Source: CAZTPJ01 sp964614515 (GTDB lineage: Bacteria; Planctomycetota; Phycisphaerae; Phycisphaerales; UBA1924). From it: a stretch of DNA of 64,000 bases. The translations under genes were made by a program, and so were the position numbers. The stretch covers positions 23,989 to 87,988 of the forward strand of contig CAZTPJ010000003.1 of assembly GCA_964614515.1 (NCBI GenBank). The letters are read 5' to 3'. The notes under the pieces are model-generated. The model did not search any database. It had not been told where the DNA came from and was given only the letters and a program-made list of their open reading frames with translations. Positions 1 through 9,239 of this stretch are shown here, one piece after another. Position 1 is the first letter of the stretch. Every line of letters starts with the position of its first letter.

Positions 1-28
1 GGTTGTACATAGGCTCGCTTGGAATCTG

Positions 29-64
29 ATGGGACTTATGGGACCTATGCGTCCTATGGAGTCA
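29..64. repeat. 9-bp tandem repeat at left edge
   Basis: Four consecutive 9-bp units all begin with ATG: ATGGGACTT, ATGGGACCT, ATGCGTCCT, then a degenerate ATGGAGTCA. The block lies just upstream of the first gene. The period is exact, but copy number is small and no function is evident. Confidence 0.55.
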
Positions 65-167
65 AAATGCCGTTGGAATGACATCGACGCGCCCCTTCGG
101 ACGACCGGTCGCATCATCCGATACACTGCCCGCTTCGGCGTGGGTGGCGCCGGTGCGGAGAAGCGCG

Positions 168-629
168 ATGACTTCGCCCACGGCCAGTGAACACATCATG
201 GAAGCGGTGGCGCAACTCGGCGGCGGGTTGTTCGTCATGTCGGCAGCGCACGATGCGCAGCGTTCAGGTTTTCTCGTGCGCTGGGTGCAGCCGTGCGCGA
301 TGTCGCCGGTGTTGATCTGCGCGGCGGCGCCGCGCGGACACGGCGTGGAACCGTTGATTCGTGACAGCCGTGCGTTCGCGATCAGTCGGATCGATCCTGC
401 TGATGCGTTCCTGACGCGGAAGTTTCGTGACTATGTTCCGCCTGATGAAGGCGGTGATCCGTTTGAGTCGTTGGCCGTGGAGATCATGGAGACTGGCTCG
501 CCGATGCTCCGGCGAAGCGATCTTGTGATGGACTGTGCGCTTGTGCGTCACATCGAGTATGACGCGGATCACGGGTTGTACATTGGACAGGTCGTCGCGG
601 CCCGCGTGCAGACCGCTGAAGCCAGGTGA
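168..629 (+). CDS. Flavin reductase-like domain protein
   Basis: The 153-residue product looks like an FMN-binding split-barrel protein of the flavin reductase-like family, which bind flavin and usually reduce it with NAD(P)H. The N-terminal part (GGGLFVMSA, then QPCAMSPVLICAAAP, then AFAISRI) follows the order of that fold: a first strand, a flavin-contacting loop, and a conserved xFxIS strand. The start at 168 is chosen because GGAG sits seven bases upstream; an in-frame ATG at 78 has no ribosome site. The stop falls eight bases before the next start, so the two genes are probably cotranscribed. Partner enzyme and substrate cannot be read from the sequence. Confidence 0.7.
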   Translation: MTSPTASEHIMEAVAQLGGGLFVMSAAHDAQRSGFLVRWVQPCAMSPVLICAAAPRGHGVEPLIRDSRAFAISRIDPADAFLTRKFRDYVPPDEGGDPFESLAVEIMETGSPMLRRSDLVMDCALVRHIEYDADHGLYIGQVVAARVQTAEAR

Positions 630-636
630 GGACACG

Positions 637-1074
637 ATGCGACACGATCACCACCACGGCCTTCGCATCATCCGAGGCGTTCTTGGCATCGCGGTGTGCG
701 TGATGCTGCTCTCGGCGTGCGCCGGCGGGTCTGGAACGTTTGAGCCGGCGATCCTTGATGAAGGTCGGGCGATGGTGTACGTCTATCGCCCTTCGGCGGG
801 GGTGTTCGGCGGACCGAGGCTCTTGCTGTATGTGGATCAGGAGTTGATCGGCGCCCTGCCTTCGGGGCGTTATGTGGATCTGATCGTGTTGCCGGGCAGT
901 CGCCTTGTGCGAATCGAGGGCCGATCCGATGCCGTGCGTGAGGCGAGGCTTTTGGCCGGAGAAACCGCGTACTTTGAAGTTGACACCGCGTGGGATGGCA
1001 TGCCGACGATCACGCAGCCGGACACCGACGAAGCTCGGCGCCGCATCGCCCGCACGCGCCGGCTCCATCGCTAA
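637..1074 (+). CDS. Putative lipoprotein, DUF2846-like
   Basis: This is a 145-residue probable lipoprotein. A short basic N-terminus is followed by a hydrophobic stretch ending in the lipobox LLSAC (Cys about residue 29), so it should be lipid-anchored after Lgt processing. The mature part contains MVYVYRP, then LYVDQELIGAL, then GRYVDLIVLPGS, which matches the pattern of DUF2846-type proteins (YVYRP, a small beta-sheet, PG turn). An AGGTGAGGA ribosome site overlaps the stop of the upstream flavin-reductase gene. The exact role of the family is unknown; the family call itself is from pattern only. Confidence 0.7.
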   Translation: MRHDHHHGLRIIRGVLGIAVCVMLLSACAGGSGTFEPAILDEGRAMVYVYRPSAGVFGGPRLLLYVDQELIGALPSGRYVDLIVLPGSRLVRIEGRSDAVREARLLAGETAYFEVDTAWDGMPTITQPDTDEARRRIARTRRLHR

Positions 1075-1103
1075 CGCAGCACACGGACTTCATGCATGTC
1101 GGC

Positions 1104-3245
1104 TCATGGACAACCGGCGCTGAAGGCGTTGCCGAAGCACAGGAAGTCGAAGATATCGCACATGCCGAGGCCCGTGGATGTATCGCAATCACACGCGTAC
1201 GGCTCGCCCGCCGAAAAGCGATTGCCGAAGCACAGGAAGTCGAAGATGTCCAGCACACCGATGCCGGTCGATGGATCGCAATCGGCGTAGCAGCCTTCGG
1301 AATAGATGAGTGTCACCGTCGCGGTTCGCGATGTTCCCCCGGCCGTCTGCACATGGAAGCGCAGCGTGTCGGAGCCTGAAGCGCCCTGGTTTGGCTCATA
1401 CAGAACGTAGGCTGCGCCGTCGAAGTGCAAGCGCGTGGATTGGGGTGGATGCGACACGATTGTGTATACGGCCGTGGCCGGGTCGGCGTCGAACGTCACG
1501 GGGAGTTCAACGACGAACGGCTCATCACCCGGAACGCGTTTGACGTAATCGAAGGATGTCGGCATCTCGTTGCCGCCGCCACCGGCGAAGTCGATGTCCA
1601 CTTCGACAGGCTCGCTTCGCGCAATGCGGCCGTCGGTGAACTCCGCTTCAACCCAGAGACGGCTGATGCCCGCGCCGATGGTCTGGCCCCAGAGCCAGAT
1701 GGGTCCGGTGTCCGCGCGAGCGCCGATGACACGGCCGTTGTGCATGAGTCGATACTCGCGAACCGTCCCGCCGCTTGCATCGACGAAGAAGCGATAGGCC
1801 GTGCCGAGATCGCCGGAGGTTGGCCCGAGCACAACAGATGCGCTACGGCCGTGGTTGTTGGTGATGAACGAGCCGGTCCAACGTCCCTGGGTACGCAGGG
1901 TGGAGTTGTCGAAGCCAACGGCGCGAAGGTCATGCCAGCCATCGTGCATCGTCGTGGTGTCGATGTTGAACGCGAGGCCCGTGGGAAGGATGCCCTGTGA
2001 GACGCCGTCGATGAAGAGTTCAAAGCGATCGACGATTGTGGATGGTCGAGTGGTCGTTCCGGTGGGTGTGAGTGGGATGGTGCCGGAGACGGGTTGGGTG
2101 GGCGCGTTGGGGAGGTTGACGGTTGGAATGTGTGCGAAGGGTCGCGTGAGCGGATCGCCGTAGAGCAGCGCCTGATATGGGATGAACTCGGCGGAGCGGA
2201 AGTAGGCTTCGCCGAGGGTGGCGCCGCGGGCGTAGTGGACGTGCATGGAGGCGGCGGGGAACTTGCCGGTGTAGTTGCACGGCTCTTCGATCGCGCCGAC
2301 GGAGCCGGATGCGCCCTTGGCGATCCACGCGGACATCTTGACCTGCGAAGCGATGTTGAACGCGCCGGCGAAACTGGTCAGGTGATCGCAGAACGCGCCG
2401 GGGAGGATGGAGAAATTCGCGCCCGAGATATTGGGCGCGGAGGCGCCGGTCATGATGCCCAGCGCATCATGGTTGCCGCCGGGAAGCACGCCCTGAAGGA
2501 TCATCGCGCCATATCCGAGCGATGAGATGGTACTGACGGCCGCGGGAAACTGCGGCGAACGCACGTTTCGCGCCGGGTCGCTTTGATTGTCCATGAAGTA
2601 GAAGGTGCCCGTGGGTCGCGTGCCGTCGGCGGCGACGGAGCGATCGATCATGTCGATGATTTCGGCGATGGTGTTGCCGCGCTCACCGAGATAACCGAGC
2701 ATTGCGCCGATGTAATAGCGGCGGGCGTTCTGGTGCAGGCTGGGCGAGCCGAAGAGGTATGACGTGCCGCTGTCGAAGTTGATGGTCGTCGCGCCGGCAA
2801 AGTGATTGGGCGATGTCGCGAAGCCGCCCGCGAGGACTTCCTGCGCGATTTGCGCCATGGTGTACACGCTGCTGGCAGAGAAGCGATTCACCGGAGAACA
2901 TCCGTCGGCGATTGTGCTCGACGCGGTGACGAAGTATGGCCCGCCGGGCGTGACAATGATGTAGTCGATGTGATTGCCGATATCACGGCGCGCCAGCGTG
3001 CCGGCGACGGCCTCGAGATTCGTGGCAACGAAGCCCGCGTGGTTGTTCGCGGCCTGTCGAAAGTAGAGCACGTTCGCGTCGGGGATGCCGCGGACGTGGC
3101 GATAGTGGTTGCCCGCGTACATCGACTCGCGATTGGCGGGGTCGATGATGAGCAGAGAGTTCTCGGGTCCGCCGCGAGCGATAACCAGCGGCGAAATCGC
3201 CGCGAGCGTGGCAAGGCTGATGGCCGGCGAGAGCTTCATTGGCAT
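1104..3245 (-). CDS. TIGR03790-family secreted protein with GC-type dockerin tail
   Basis: The 713-residue protein starts with a signal peptide (MPMKLSPAISLATLAAIS). The body contains LLIIDPANRESMYAGNHYRHVRGIP, a form of the segment that opens TIGR03790-type proteins, followed by a long stretch that sets out dates, titles or places only vaguely, so no enzyme activity can be claimed. Two Ig-like or cadherin-like segments follow (about residues 430-640). The last 60 residues are the GC-type dockerin double repeat (CYADCD, two DIFDFLCFGN blocks, final GCP). The start at 3245 is preceded by GAGAGGAG; longer upstream forms lack a ribosome site. Likely exported and surface-attached or retained through its tail. 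Confidence 0.75.
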   Translation of the reverse strand: MPMKLSPAISLATLAAISPLVIARGGPENSLLIIDPANRESMYAGNHYRHVRGIPDANVLYFRQAANNHAGFVATNLEAVAGTLARRDIGNHIDYIIVTPGGPYFVTASSTIADGCSPVNRFSASSVYTMAQIAQEVLAGGFATSPNHFAGATTINFDSGTSYLFGSPSLHQNARRYYIGAMLGYLGERGNTIAEIIDMIDRSVAADGTRPTGTFYFMDNQSDPARNVRSPQFPAAVSTISSLGYGAMILQGVLPGGNHDALGIMTGASAPNISGANFSILPGAFCDHLTSFAGAFNIASQVKMSAWIAKGASGSVGAIEEPCNYTGKFPAASMHVHYARGATLGEAYFRSAEFIPYQALLYGDPLTRPFAHIPTVNLPNAPTQPVSGTIPLTPTGTTTRPSTIVDRFELFIDGVSQGILPTGLAFNIDTTTMHDGWHDLRAVGFDNSTLRTQGRWTGSFITNNHGRSASVVLGPTSGDLGTAYRFFVDASGGTVREYRLMHNGRVIGARADTGPIWLWGQTIGAGISRLWVEAEFTDGRIARSEPVEVDIDFAGGGGNEMPTSFDYVKRVPGDEPFVVELPVTFDADPATAVYTIVSHPPQSTRLHFDGAAYVLYEPNQGASGSDTLRFHVQTAGGTSRTATVTLIYSEGCYADCDPSTGIGVLDIFDFLCFGNRFSAGEPYACDCDTSTGLGMCDIFDFLCFGNAFSAGCP

Positions 3246-3412
3246 GGACTCCTCTCTCTGGCCGATGCGTGTGGTGAATCGACCTCGAGAATGATAACGT
3301 GTGACGCGCCGGCGTCTCACAAGATTGTGACACGGTTTCCGCGGATTGCCACTGGTGGGAACGCGGGTCGATCGCGCGGCCCCTGCGTGAAAGAACGCCA
3401 TGTGTTTGATGC

Positions 3413-3436
3413 GCGCAGGCGAGACGCCTGTGCCAC
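3413..3436. repeat. Dispersed hairpin, family A
   Basis: A short palindrome with arms GCAGGCG and CGCCTG, followed by TGCCACC. The same element occurs at 12349-12373 and, inside the feoB reading frame, at 57613-57636. It lies between two minus-strand genes, 19 bases beyond the end of the ClC gene. Confidence 0.65.
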
Positions 3437-3454
3437 CGCGCGGCGCCGCGAAGG

Positions 3455-5386
3455 CTACAGGTCATCGAGGGCCTGCTGATAGCGGCGAAGCACGGCCGAG
3501 CGTGTGACAAGCCCCGCGGGACGGCGCGTCGCGGGGTCAATCAGGCACAACGCGGCGACATCGAACTTGGCGAACTTGTCCATGACCGTGTCGAGGTTCT
3601 CGGTGGGCAGGACGGTTGGAATGTCGGTGCGAACGAGTTCGGCGACGAGCAGGAGCGGAATCGCCTCGCGGTCGATCAGGGCCATGCGCATGTCGTGACC
3701 CGTGACCATGCCGACATAGGAGCCGGACTGCTGATCGACGACGACGAAGTCGGGCACGTGCTTGGTCGCGTGGAGTTGAATGAGTTTGCTCAGCGGATCG
3801 CTGGGGAAGTTCGGCTCGCCGGTGATGCGCACGATGGGCACGCTGGAGACGGGAATGCGCCGCAGCACCGAAAGATCGCGACCCGTGCCAACCAGCAGGC
3901 CCGCCTGACGAAGGCGCATCGTGTAGATCGAGTCGCGCATCCAGAGTTTCGACGCGACCGTGGCGATGACGGCCGTGAGCATGATCGGCAGCAGCACCAT
4001 TGGCTGCCGCGTAATCTCGAACAGCAGCAGGATGGCCGTGAGCGGCGCGAAGGTTGTGCCCGCGACGACGGCCGCCATGCCGACGAGCGCATACGACGCG
4101 GGCGAGCCGCCCTCGGGCATGAGGCCGAGCGTTTCAAACGTGACGCCCACGGCCGCGCCGGCCGTCGCCCCGACGAACAGGCTCGGCGCAAACACGCCGC
4201 CTGAGCCGCCCGAGCCGAGCGTGAGGGTCGTGCCCACGGCCTTGAAGAGTCCCAGCAGGAGCAAGACCCAGAGAGCAACGGAGACAAGTGCGCCGCCGTG
4301 GCCGGCGTGAAGGTCGTCGGCGGAGTCGGCGGTCGTGGACTGCGGTGCATCTGGCGATTGCGTCGCCGAGTCGGCGAGGGGCGTGGACGATTCGGATGGA
4401 AGTGTGGGCGTGGGTTGATTCGAGTATGTGTCCGGCTCGATCAGGGCGCGAATGGTCGCATAGCCGTTGCCGAAGAAGGGCGGCGCGCGATCGCCGGCCT
4501 CGGGTCGCCCGGCGATGAGGACAAAGGTGATGCCGAGAAGGCCGAGCATCACCGCGCCGACGACGGGCTTGACGATCGGATGAACACGAAGTTTCTCGAA
4601 CAGCCGCTCGCCAAGGTGCAGCAGTTTCGTGAACGCCACGCCGACGACGGCGCACACGATGCCCAGCACGATGAAGTGCGGAATCTCGAACGGCGAGAAC
4701 TGATACCCCGACAGGCCGACGACGGGAAAGATCGCCTCATTGGTGCGGTGCAGCGCCTGCGTGGTGGCGGCGGACATGACGCTGGCGATCACGATTGGCG
4801 TGAAGGTGCGCATGGAAAAGTCGCGCAGGATGATCTCCAGCACGAAAAACACGCCGGCGATGGGCGCATTGAAGACCGATGCGATGCCCGCGGCCGCGCC
4901 GCAACCCACCAGCGTCGTCACATGTTGCGGCGGAATCTTCAGTCGCTGGGCAAACGCTGAACCGAGCGTTGAACCGATCTGCACGATCGGTCCTTCCGCG
5001 CCGCCGGAGCCGCCGGAACCAACCGTGGCGATCGACGCGAGCGTCTTGACGATGCCCACGCGCAAGGGAATGCGCCCGCCGTGGCGAATCACCGCATCCA
5101 TCACCTGCGGCACGCCATGTCCACGCGCCGCGGACGCGAAGAAGTGTACGAGCAGACCGGTGATGAGCGCGCCCACGGCCGGGAGCAACGGCAACGTCCA
5201 GATCGGCCATTGTCCCTGATAATGCCGCGAAAAGTCCTCGGCCGCGTGCAGCGCGTAGGCGAACGCGAACGCACCCAGAGCGGTGAGCAGACCCACGGCC
5301 GCGCCGCAGACGAGCAGATACCAGTCGCCCTCGTGCCCCACGAGCGCGCCGAACCGCTTCCAGAGATCCCGGGCGTGCCGGACCAT
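3455..5386 (-). CDS. ClC-family chloride channel or transporter with CBS pair
   Basis: The 643-residue membrane protein moves chloride or related anions. Its ClC signatures are in order: GHGVPQV (family form GSGIP), GSGGSGGAEGPIVQIG carrying the gating Glu, FNAPIAGVFFVLE, and GSGGSGGVFAPSL. A hydrophilic, Ser/Thr/Pro-rich loop of about 60 residues sits mid-protein. Two C-terminal CBS domains (about residues 515-640) probably sense nucleotides. At the position of the internal proton glutamate of E. coli ClC-ec1 (second E of FIIEEM) this protein has Ile, so proton coupling may differ. ATG at 5386 was chosen as the start that opens just before the first helix. Confidence 0.93.
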   Translation of the reverse strand: MVRHARDLWKRFGALVGHEGDWYLLVCGAAVGLLTALGAFAFAYALHAAEDFSRHYQGQWPIWTLPLLPAVGALITGLLVHFFASAARGHGVPQVMDAVIRHGGRIPLRVGIVKTLASIATVGSGGSGGAEGPIVQIGSTLGSAFAQRLKIPPQHVTTLVGCGAAAGIASVFNAPIAGVFFVLEIILRDFSMRTFTPIVIASVMSAATTQALHRTNEAIFPVVGLSGYQFSPFEIPHFIVLGIVCAVVGVAFTKLLHLGERLFEKLRVHPIVKPVVGAVMLGLLGITFVLIAGRPEAGDRAPPFFGNGYATIRALIEPDTYSNQPTPTLPSESSTPLADSATQSPDAPQSTTADSADDLHAGHGGALVSVALWVLLLLGLFKAVGTTLTLGSGGSGGVFAPSLFVGATAGAAVGVTFETLGLMPEGGSPASYALVGMAAVVAGTTFAPLTAILLLFEITRQPMVLLPIMLTAVIATVASKLWMRDSIYTMRLRQAGLLVGTGRDLSVLRRIPVSSVPIVRITGEPNFPSDPLSKLIQLHATKHVPDFVVVDQQSGSYVGMVTGHDMRMALIDREAIPLLLVAELVRTDIPTVLPTENLDTVMDKFAKFDVAALCLIDPATRRPAGLVTRSAVLRRYQQALDDL

Positions 5387-5473
5387 GGGGCGACTATACG
5401 AGCGGGGCGAGGGTGAACGCGGGAGGGCCGTCAAGTCGTGCGAATTTGACCGACGGGGAGTGAGTCGCCTCGA

Positions 5474-6202
5474 TCACGCCGCGCCGCTGAGCCTGCGCCC
5501 CGTTTCTTCGATCAGTTCCGACGCGCGTTCGAGGCATGTGATGGACTCTTCGACGACATCATCGGCGGCGGCGGACCAGGCGCGGTTGAGTTGTCGCTCC
5601 GCGCCCGCGAAGGCATCCATGATCTGGGCATAGCCGGACATGCCGCGCTGCGCGGTGATGCGCGGGCGCGCGGCGATGAACGCAGGAATCTGGTCTCGTT
5701 GGAGGCGTCCGACATCTTCGAGCACTCTCGCAGCCGCGTCGGCCGGCTCCATCGCGGCCAGCGCTTCGCGAAGGACGGCGACATCGCGATGGATCTGTTC
5801 GAGCGTGTGCGAGGCATCGGCCGTTTCGTCCGCGTCGGCGACGGCGGAAGCGGCTGACGACGCGCGCCGTCGCACCATCATCGCCCCGGCGAACAATCCC
5901 GCGCACCCGAGCAGGAACAGCCACCACTCCGACCAGCGGTTGAACGCGAATTCGTAGACCTTGATGCGTTTGACATTCGCGGCGCGAAGTTCAGCGAGGC
6001 CTTCGGGCGTGACCTTGCTCTTGGTCCGCGCGATGGGCCCAATCGCGCCAGCGGGAGTTGCAGCGCGTCCCGCGTCGGCCGCCAGCGTCAGGTTGAGCAA
6101 ACGTTCATCGGGAAGGCTCAATCGCGGCAGATAGGCCGTCATGGCGCCAAGCACGCCCAGGACGAGCGAGAGTGCGATGATGATGAATCCGGCGAGTTTC
6201 AT
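5474..6202 (-). CDS. Membrane protein of unknown function
   Basis: I do not recognise this 242-residue protein. It has an N-terminal transmembrane helix (MKLAGFIIIALSLVLGVLG), about 75 residues likely outside the membrane, a second helix near residue 100 (WWLFLLGCAGLFAGAMM) followed by positive RRR, and a cytoplasmic, Ala/Glu-rich C-terminal helical part. The topology is therefore a hairpin with both ends inside. It lies between the OPT transporter and the ClC gene on the same strand (gap of 82 bases to the first), so the three could share a transcript. ATG 6202 is preferred; an in-frame GTG at 6250 would add 16 hydrophilic residues. Confidence 0.7.
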   Translation of the reverse strand: MKLAGFIIIALSLVLGVLGAMTAYLPRLSLPDERLLNLTLAADAGRAATPAGAIGPIARTKSKVTPEGLAELRAANVKRIKVYEFAFNRWSEWWLFLLGCAGLFAGAMMVRRRASSAASAVADADETADASHTLEQIHRDVAVLREALAAMEPADAAARVLEDVGRLQRDQIPAFIAARPRITAQRGMSGYAQIMDAFAGAERQLNRAWSAAADDVVEESITCLERASELIEETGRRLSGAA

Positions 6203-6284
6203 CGAATAAGCCTCGGCCTCGGTGTGCGTGGACGCCTCGCGAAGGGACACGGATCAGGATGGCTCAGGCGTGTTGGCCGCATGG

Positions 6285-8543
6285 TCACCCTTGCAGAAGC
6301 ACAATGGAGTTGATGCCCAGCGCGAGGATGGCCTCGCCAACGATGAGTCCAGCGCAGAACGGCACGCCCCACTCCTCGGCCCATGCACGCCCCTTGATCT
6401 TGCCGACGACCATGTTCGCCACGCACCCGACGCCATAGGTCAGGATGTAAATGATCGGCAGATACATGGACAGGCCCACCAGCACGCCCAGCCCCGGAAA
6501 CGCGCCAAGGCCAAGCAGCGCGCCAAGCGCTGCCCCAAGGCCGTAGAGCACATACGGCATCTCCCCGCCCTGCACCCCGGTGATGACGGCCTGAAGGGCC
6601 TGGGCCTGGGGCGCGACGGTCTCGGTGCCCGGGCCGATGGGCACACCTGTTTGCTTCATGTTCACGCTGGCGATGAGCACGAGCGTGGCCATCGTGATGA
6701 CCGGGCCGATGGCCGCGAAGGCGATCTCCACAAGTTGCTGCTTGCGTGGAATCGAACCGACGATGTACCCGGTCTTGAGGTCGGCCATCATGTCCGAAGC
6801 GCACGAAATCGCGACGCACAGGGCCGCGCCGATGAGTACGGCCGACAGGACATCGGCCGTGCCCGCGAGCATCATCACCAGAACGACCGTGAGCAGCGCC
6901 ATGCCGGAGATGGGCGACCAGTCGGTCATGCCTGTACACTGGGCGATGATGACTCCGGCGAACCAGATCCACCCGCCGGCCACCAGCACGATGATGACCC
7001 GCGCGAAGATCGGATCAAGCCCTTTGAGCCACCCGCCCGTGGATGCGGTTGGTTCGCCCACAAGTTCCGCCGCAACGAGCAACAGCGCCATGCCCGCCAT
7101 GCCAATGACCACGAGCGGCAGAAGGCCCAACTCATCGCGGCTTCGTGTGCTGCCGCCGCCAGAACGGCCCGCCCGCGCGATGCTCTTGATCGCCTCGCGC
7201 ATCGCGGGCAGACTGAACAACACGCCCATCATCGCCCCGCCCAGAAGCAACCCAATGCCCAGGGGCCTGTTGAATTTGTCCAGCGCAAAGCCCGGCGCCT
7301 GATGCGGGGCCATCGTCGCCGGCATCCAACCCATCTGAAACGCAATCGGATTCAGAATCAAGTACGCAAACACGCCACCTGCAAGTACCATCAACCCCGC
7401 ACGGCCGGTCAGATATCCCGCCCCCAGCGCGAGCGGCGCGATCGCAAAGGCCAGTTGCATATACCCCGGCAGCCCGATGATGCGCCCCACATCCACCGTC
7501 GAATCCGTCACGGCCAGATCGGGACGATCATCGCCATTACGATCGGTGTCGGCCGTCAGATTGTTGTCTTTGTCGCGCCGCGCGGGCACGCGAACCTGCA
7601 AATCCTGATATCCCCACAGCGGATGCCGTGCCCAGCCGGCGTCCGAACGCTGAAGTCGTTCCCACGGCCTCCCGCCCTGGACCACTTCAAACACGGCGAT
7701 GGCCAGTGCTTCCGAAACACCCTCTGCGCCGGGCACCGCTCGCACGCGCGCCTCGGCCTCGGCGATCGCGGCCGCATCTTCGACGCTCGGCTCATCGTCT
7801 GTTCGTTTGTCAACCTCTCCCTTCAGGTCGCGCAGTTCGCGAACGAGGCGGCCCTTTTCGACGACGGCGTCGGGCGCGGAACGCTGCTCAAGCCACTGCG
7901 CGATGACTCGCGTCTGATCAGCCTGCGCCTGCGAGATTCGCTCTCGCTCCACAAGGCGATCGAGGTCATCGAGTTGCGCTGGACGCGTGATCGATGGAAG
8001 GCCCACCGGCAGATAGATCGCCGCCCCGATCACCACGCCGATCACAAGCACGACCGACTTGGCCGTGCCGGCGCCGGGCGACTTGAGAATGGCGCCCACG
8101 GCCGTGGCGCTGGGGAATCGCAGGCGATCGACATCGAGCATCTGCTTTCGCAGGGGGACGATGAAGACCACGCCGAGGATGGCCCCGGCCGAGCACGCCA
8201 GCGTGATCATCCAGAAGTCCAGCCGCGAGGGATCGAGCCTCATGCCCAGCAGCAGCAGCACGGGCACGGTGAAGATCACGCCCGCGTTGGTGGTGTTGAT
8301 CGCGGACGCGACGGTCTGGGCGATGTTGGTTTCGAGGATCGACCCGCGACGCAGCAGCCCGCGCAGCACGCCAAAGCCCAGCACGGCCGCGATCGCCGAG
8401 CCGACGATCGTAAAGCCGATCTTCAGGCCCGCGTAGGTAATCGCGGCGTTCATCACCGCGCCGACGATGATGGCGAAGATGAGCGCGCTGACCGTCACCT
8501 CGCGATAGGCGCCCGATGAGGTTCGCTTGCCCCCGTGACTCAT
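6285..8543 (-). CDS. OPT-family oligopeptide transporter
   Basis: The 752-residue polytopic membrane protein matches bacterial OPT transporters, which import small peptides or metal-chelate compounds. Evidence: the opening REVTVSALIFAIIVGAVMNA and GLKIGFTIVGS, then SILETNIAQTVASA (the conserved ETNxxQTxASA of the family), QMLDVDRLRFPSATAVG, and the late DMMADLKTGYIVG. A long hydrophilic segment (about residues 200-340) interrupts the helices and includes acidic stretches. The length fits the family. An apparent long open frame on the opposite strand is a mirror of its GC-rich codons. Substrate is not predictable here. Confidence 0.92.
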   Translation of the reverse strand: MSHGGKRTSSGAYREVTVSALIFAIIVGAVMNAAITYAGLKIGFTIVGSAIAAVLGFGVLRGLLRRGSILETNIAQTVASAINTTNAGVIFTVPVLLLLGMRLDPSRLDFWMITLACSAGAILGVVFIVPLRKQMLDVDRLRFPSATAVGAILKSPGAGTAKSVVLVIGVVIGAAIYLPVGLPSITRPAQLDDLDRLVERERISQAQADQTRVIAQWLEQRSAPDAVVEKGRLVRELRDLKGEVDKRTDDEPSVEDAAAIAEAEARVRAVPGAEGVSEALAIAVFEVVQGGRPWERLQRSDAGWARHPLWGYQDLQVRVPARRDKDNNLTADTDRNGDDRPDLAVTDSTVDVGRIIGLPGYMQLAFAIAPLALGAGYLTGRAGLMVLAGGVFAYLILNPIAFQMGWMPATMAPHQAPGFALDKFNRPLGIGLLLGGAMMGVLFSLPAMREAIKSIARAGRSGGGSTRSRDELGLLPLVVIGMAGMALLLVAAELVGEPTASTGGWLKGLDPIFARVIIVLVAGGWIWFAGVIIAQCTGMTDWSPISGMALLTVVLVMMLAGTADVLSAVLIGAALCVAISCASDMMADLKTGYIVGSIPRKQQLVEIAFAAIGPVITMATLVLIASVNMKQTGVPIGPGTETVAPQAQALQAVITGVQGGEMPYVLYGLGAALGALLGLGAFPGLGVLVGLSMYLPIIYILTYGVGCVANMVVGKIKGRAWAEEWGVPFCAGLIVGEAILALGINSIVLLQG

Positions 8544-8666
8544 GGGCGGAGTGTACCCGATCGCGACCCTCCGCGTCCATCCGCCCCCGCGTCCCGGCCC
8601 GGCACGCCGACAAGCCCCGCGACACCGCCACGGGCCAAGGACGAAGCCTCAGGAGAATCGGGAAAG

Positions 8667-8740
8667 TGGGCGCAACAGGACTCGAACCTGTGACCTCGGC
8701 TATGTGACAGCCGCGCTCTAGCCAACTGAGCTATGCGCCC
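8667..8740 (-). tRNA. tRNA-Val (anticodon CAC)
   Basis: The minus strand folds into a full cloverleaf: 7-bp acceptor GGGCGCA/TGCGCCC, D stem GCTC/GAGC with AGTTGG loop, anticodon stem CGGCT/AGCCG around loop GTCACAT, and T arm with GGTTCGAGTCC. U33 is followed by CAC (complement at 8704-8706), reading GUG valine codons. Discriminator base is A; CCA is not encoded. G32 and U38 are slightly unusual neighbours of the anticodon. Confidence 0.9.
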
Positions 8741-8847
8741 GACGCCGGTGTGGGGGTGTGGGCTTCCCGCACCGGGGCGCAAGCATAGGCGGGGATGGCG
8801 ACGGATGCCCCCGCGGCAGCGCACACGCCGACACGGCGGGGCGTACG

Positions 8848-9080
8848 CAGAGGTCGCCGAGATTTCGCAGAGATCGCGGAGAAGAGTTTCAGCGCGAAGG
8901 CGCGAAGGGGACGCGAAGGTCGCGAAGAAGAGGGGGAGGGGAGTGGCATGACCACGGCCCTGCGCGGCTATGCGCTGCACGATTCGTACGCAGAGATCGC
9001 AGAGTTCACGCAGAGGCCGCTAAGCAGGAGTTTTAGCGCGAAGGCGCGAAGGGGCCGCGAAGGTCGCGAAGCAGAAGGGG
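8848..9080. repeat. Purine-rich dispersed repeat, family F, two copies
   Basis: This 500-base gap between the tRNA and the HNH gene holds no convincing gene. It contains two copies of a purine-rich module: ACGCAGAG-type direct repeats followed by AGCGCGAAGGCGCGAAGG and CGCGAAGGTCGCGAAG, at about 8848-8940 and 8980-9080. The module recurs at 23082-23180 and, inverted, at 33640-33746. It translates as Arg/Glu-rich low complexity in every frame, which argues against coding. Confidence 0.7.
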
Positions 9081-9239
9081 AGGGGGGAAGGGGGAACGGG
9101 AGGGAGAATGGTGAGGAGGGAACGGGAAGAAGAGACAGGGCGTGCATGTGACCCTGCGCTCACATCGGCTACGATGGAGCCTCGGCGTAGCCATCCGGAG
9201 CGATGGCCATACCAACGACCGTCTGCGTACCATCATCCG

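Noticed and set aside
6222..8519. 765-codon open frame on the plus strand opposite the OPT transporter
   Set aside because: It mirrors a clear transporter gene, has His/Arg/Asp-rich low-complexity translation and no start signal; GC-rich codons keep the opposite strand open.
8667..8740. tRNA-Asp reading of the tRNA (anticodon GTC)
   Set aside because: That register would break the anticodon stem; the five-pair stem CGGCT/AGCCG places CAC after U33.
8848..9080. Arg/Glu-rich small proteins in the purine-rich repeat
   Set aside because: Direct repeats explain the open frames; no homologous motif or ribosome site is present.
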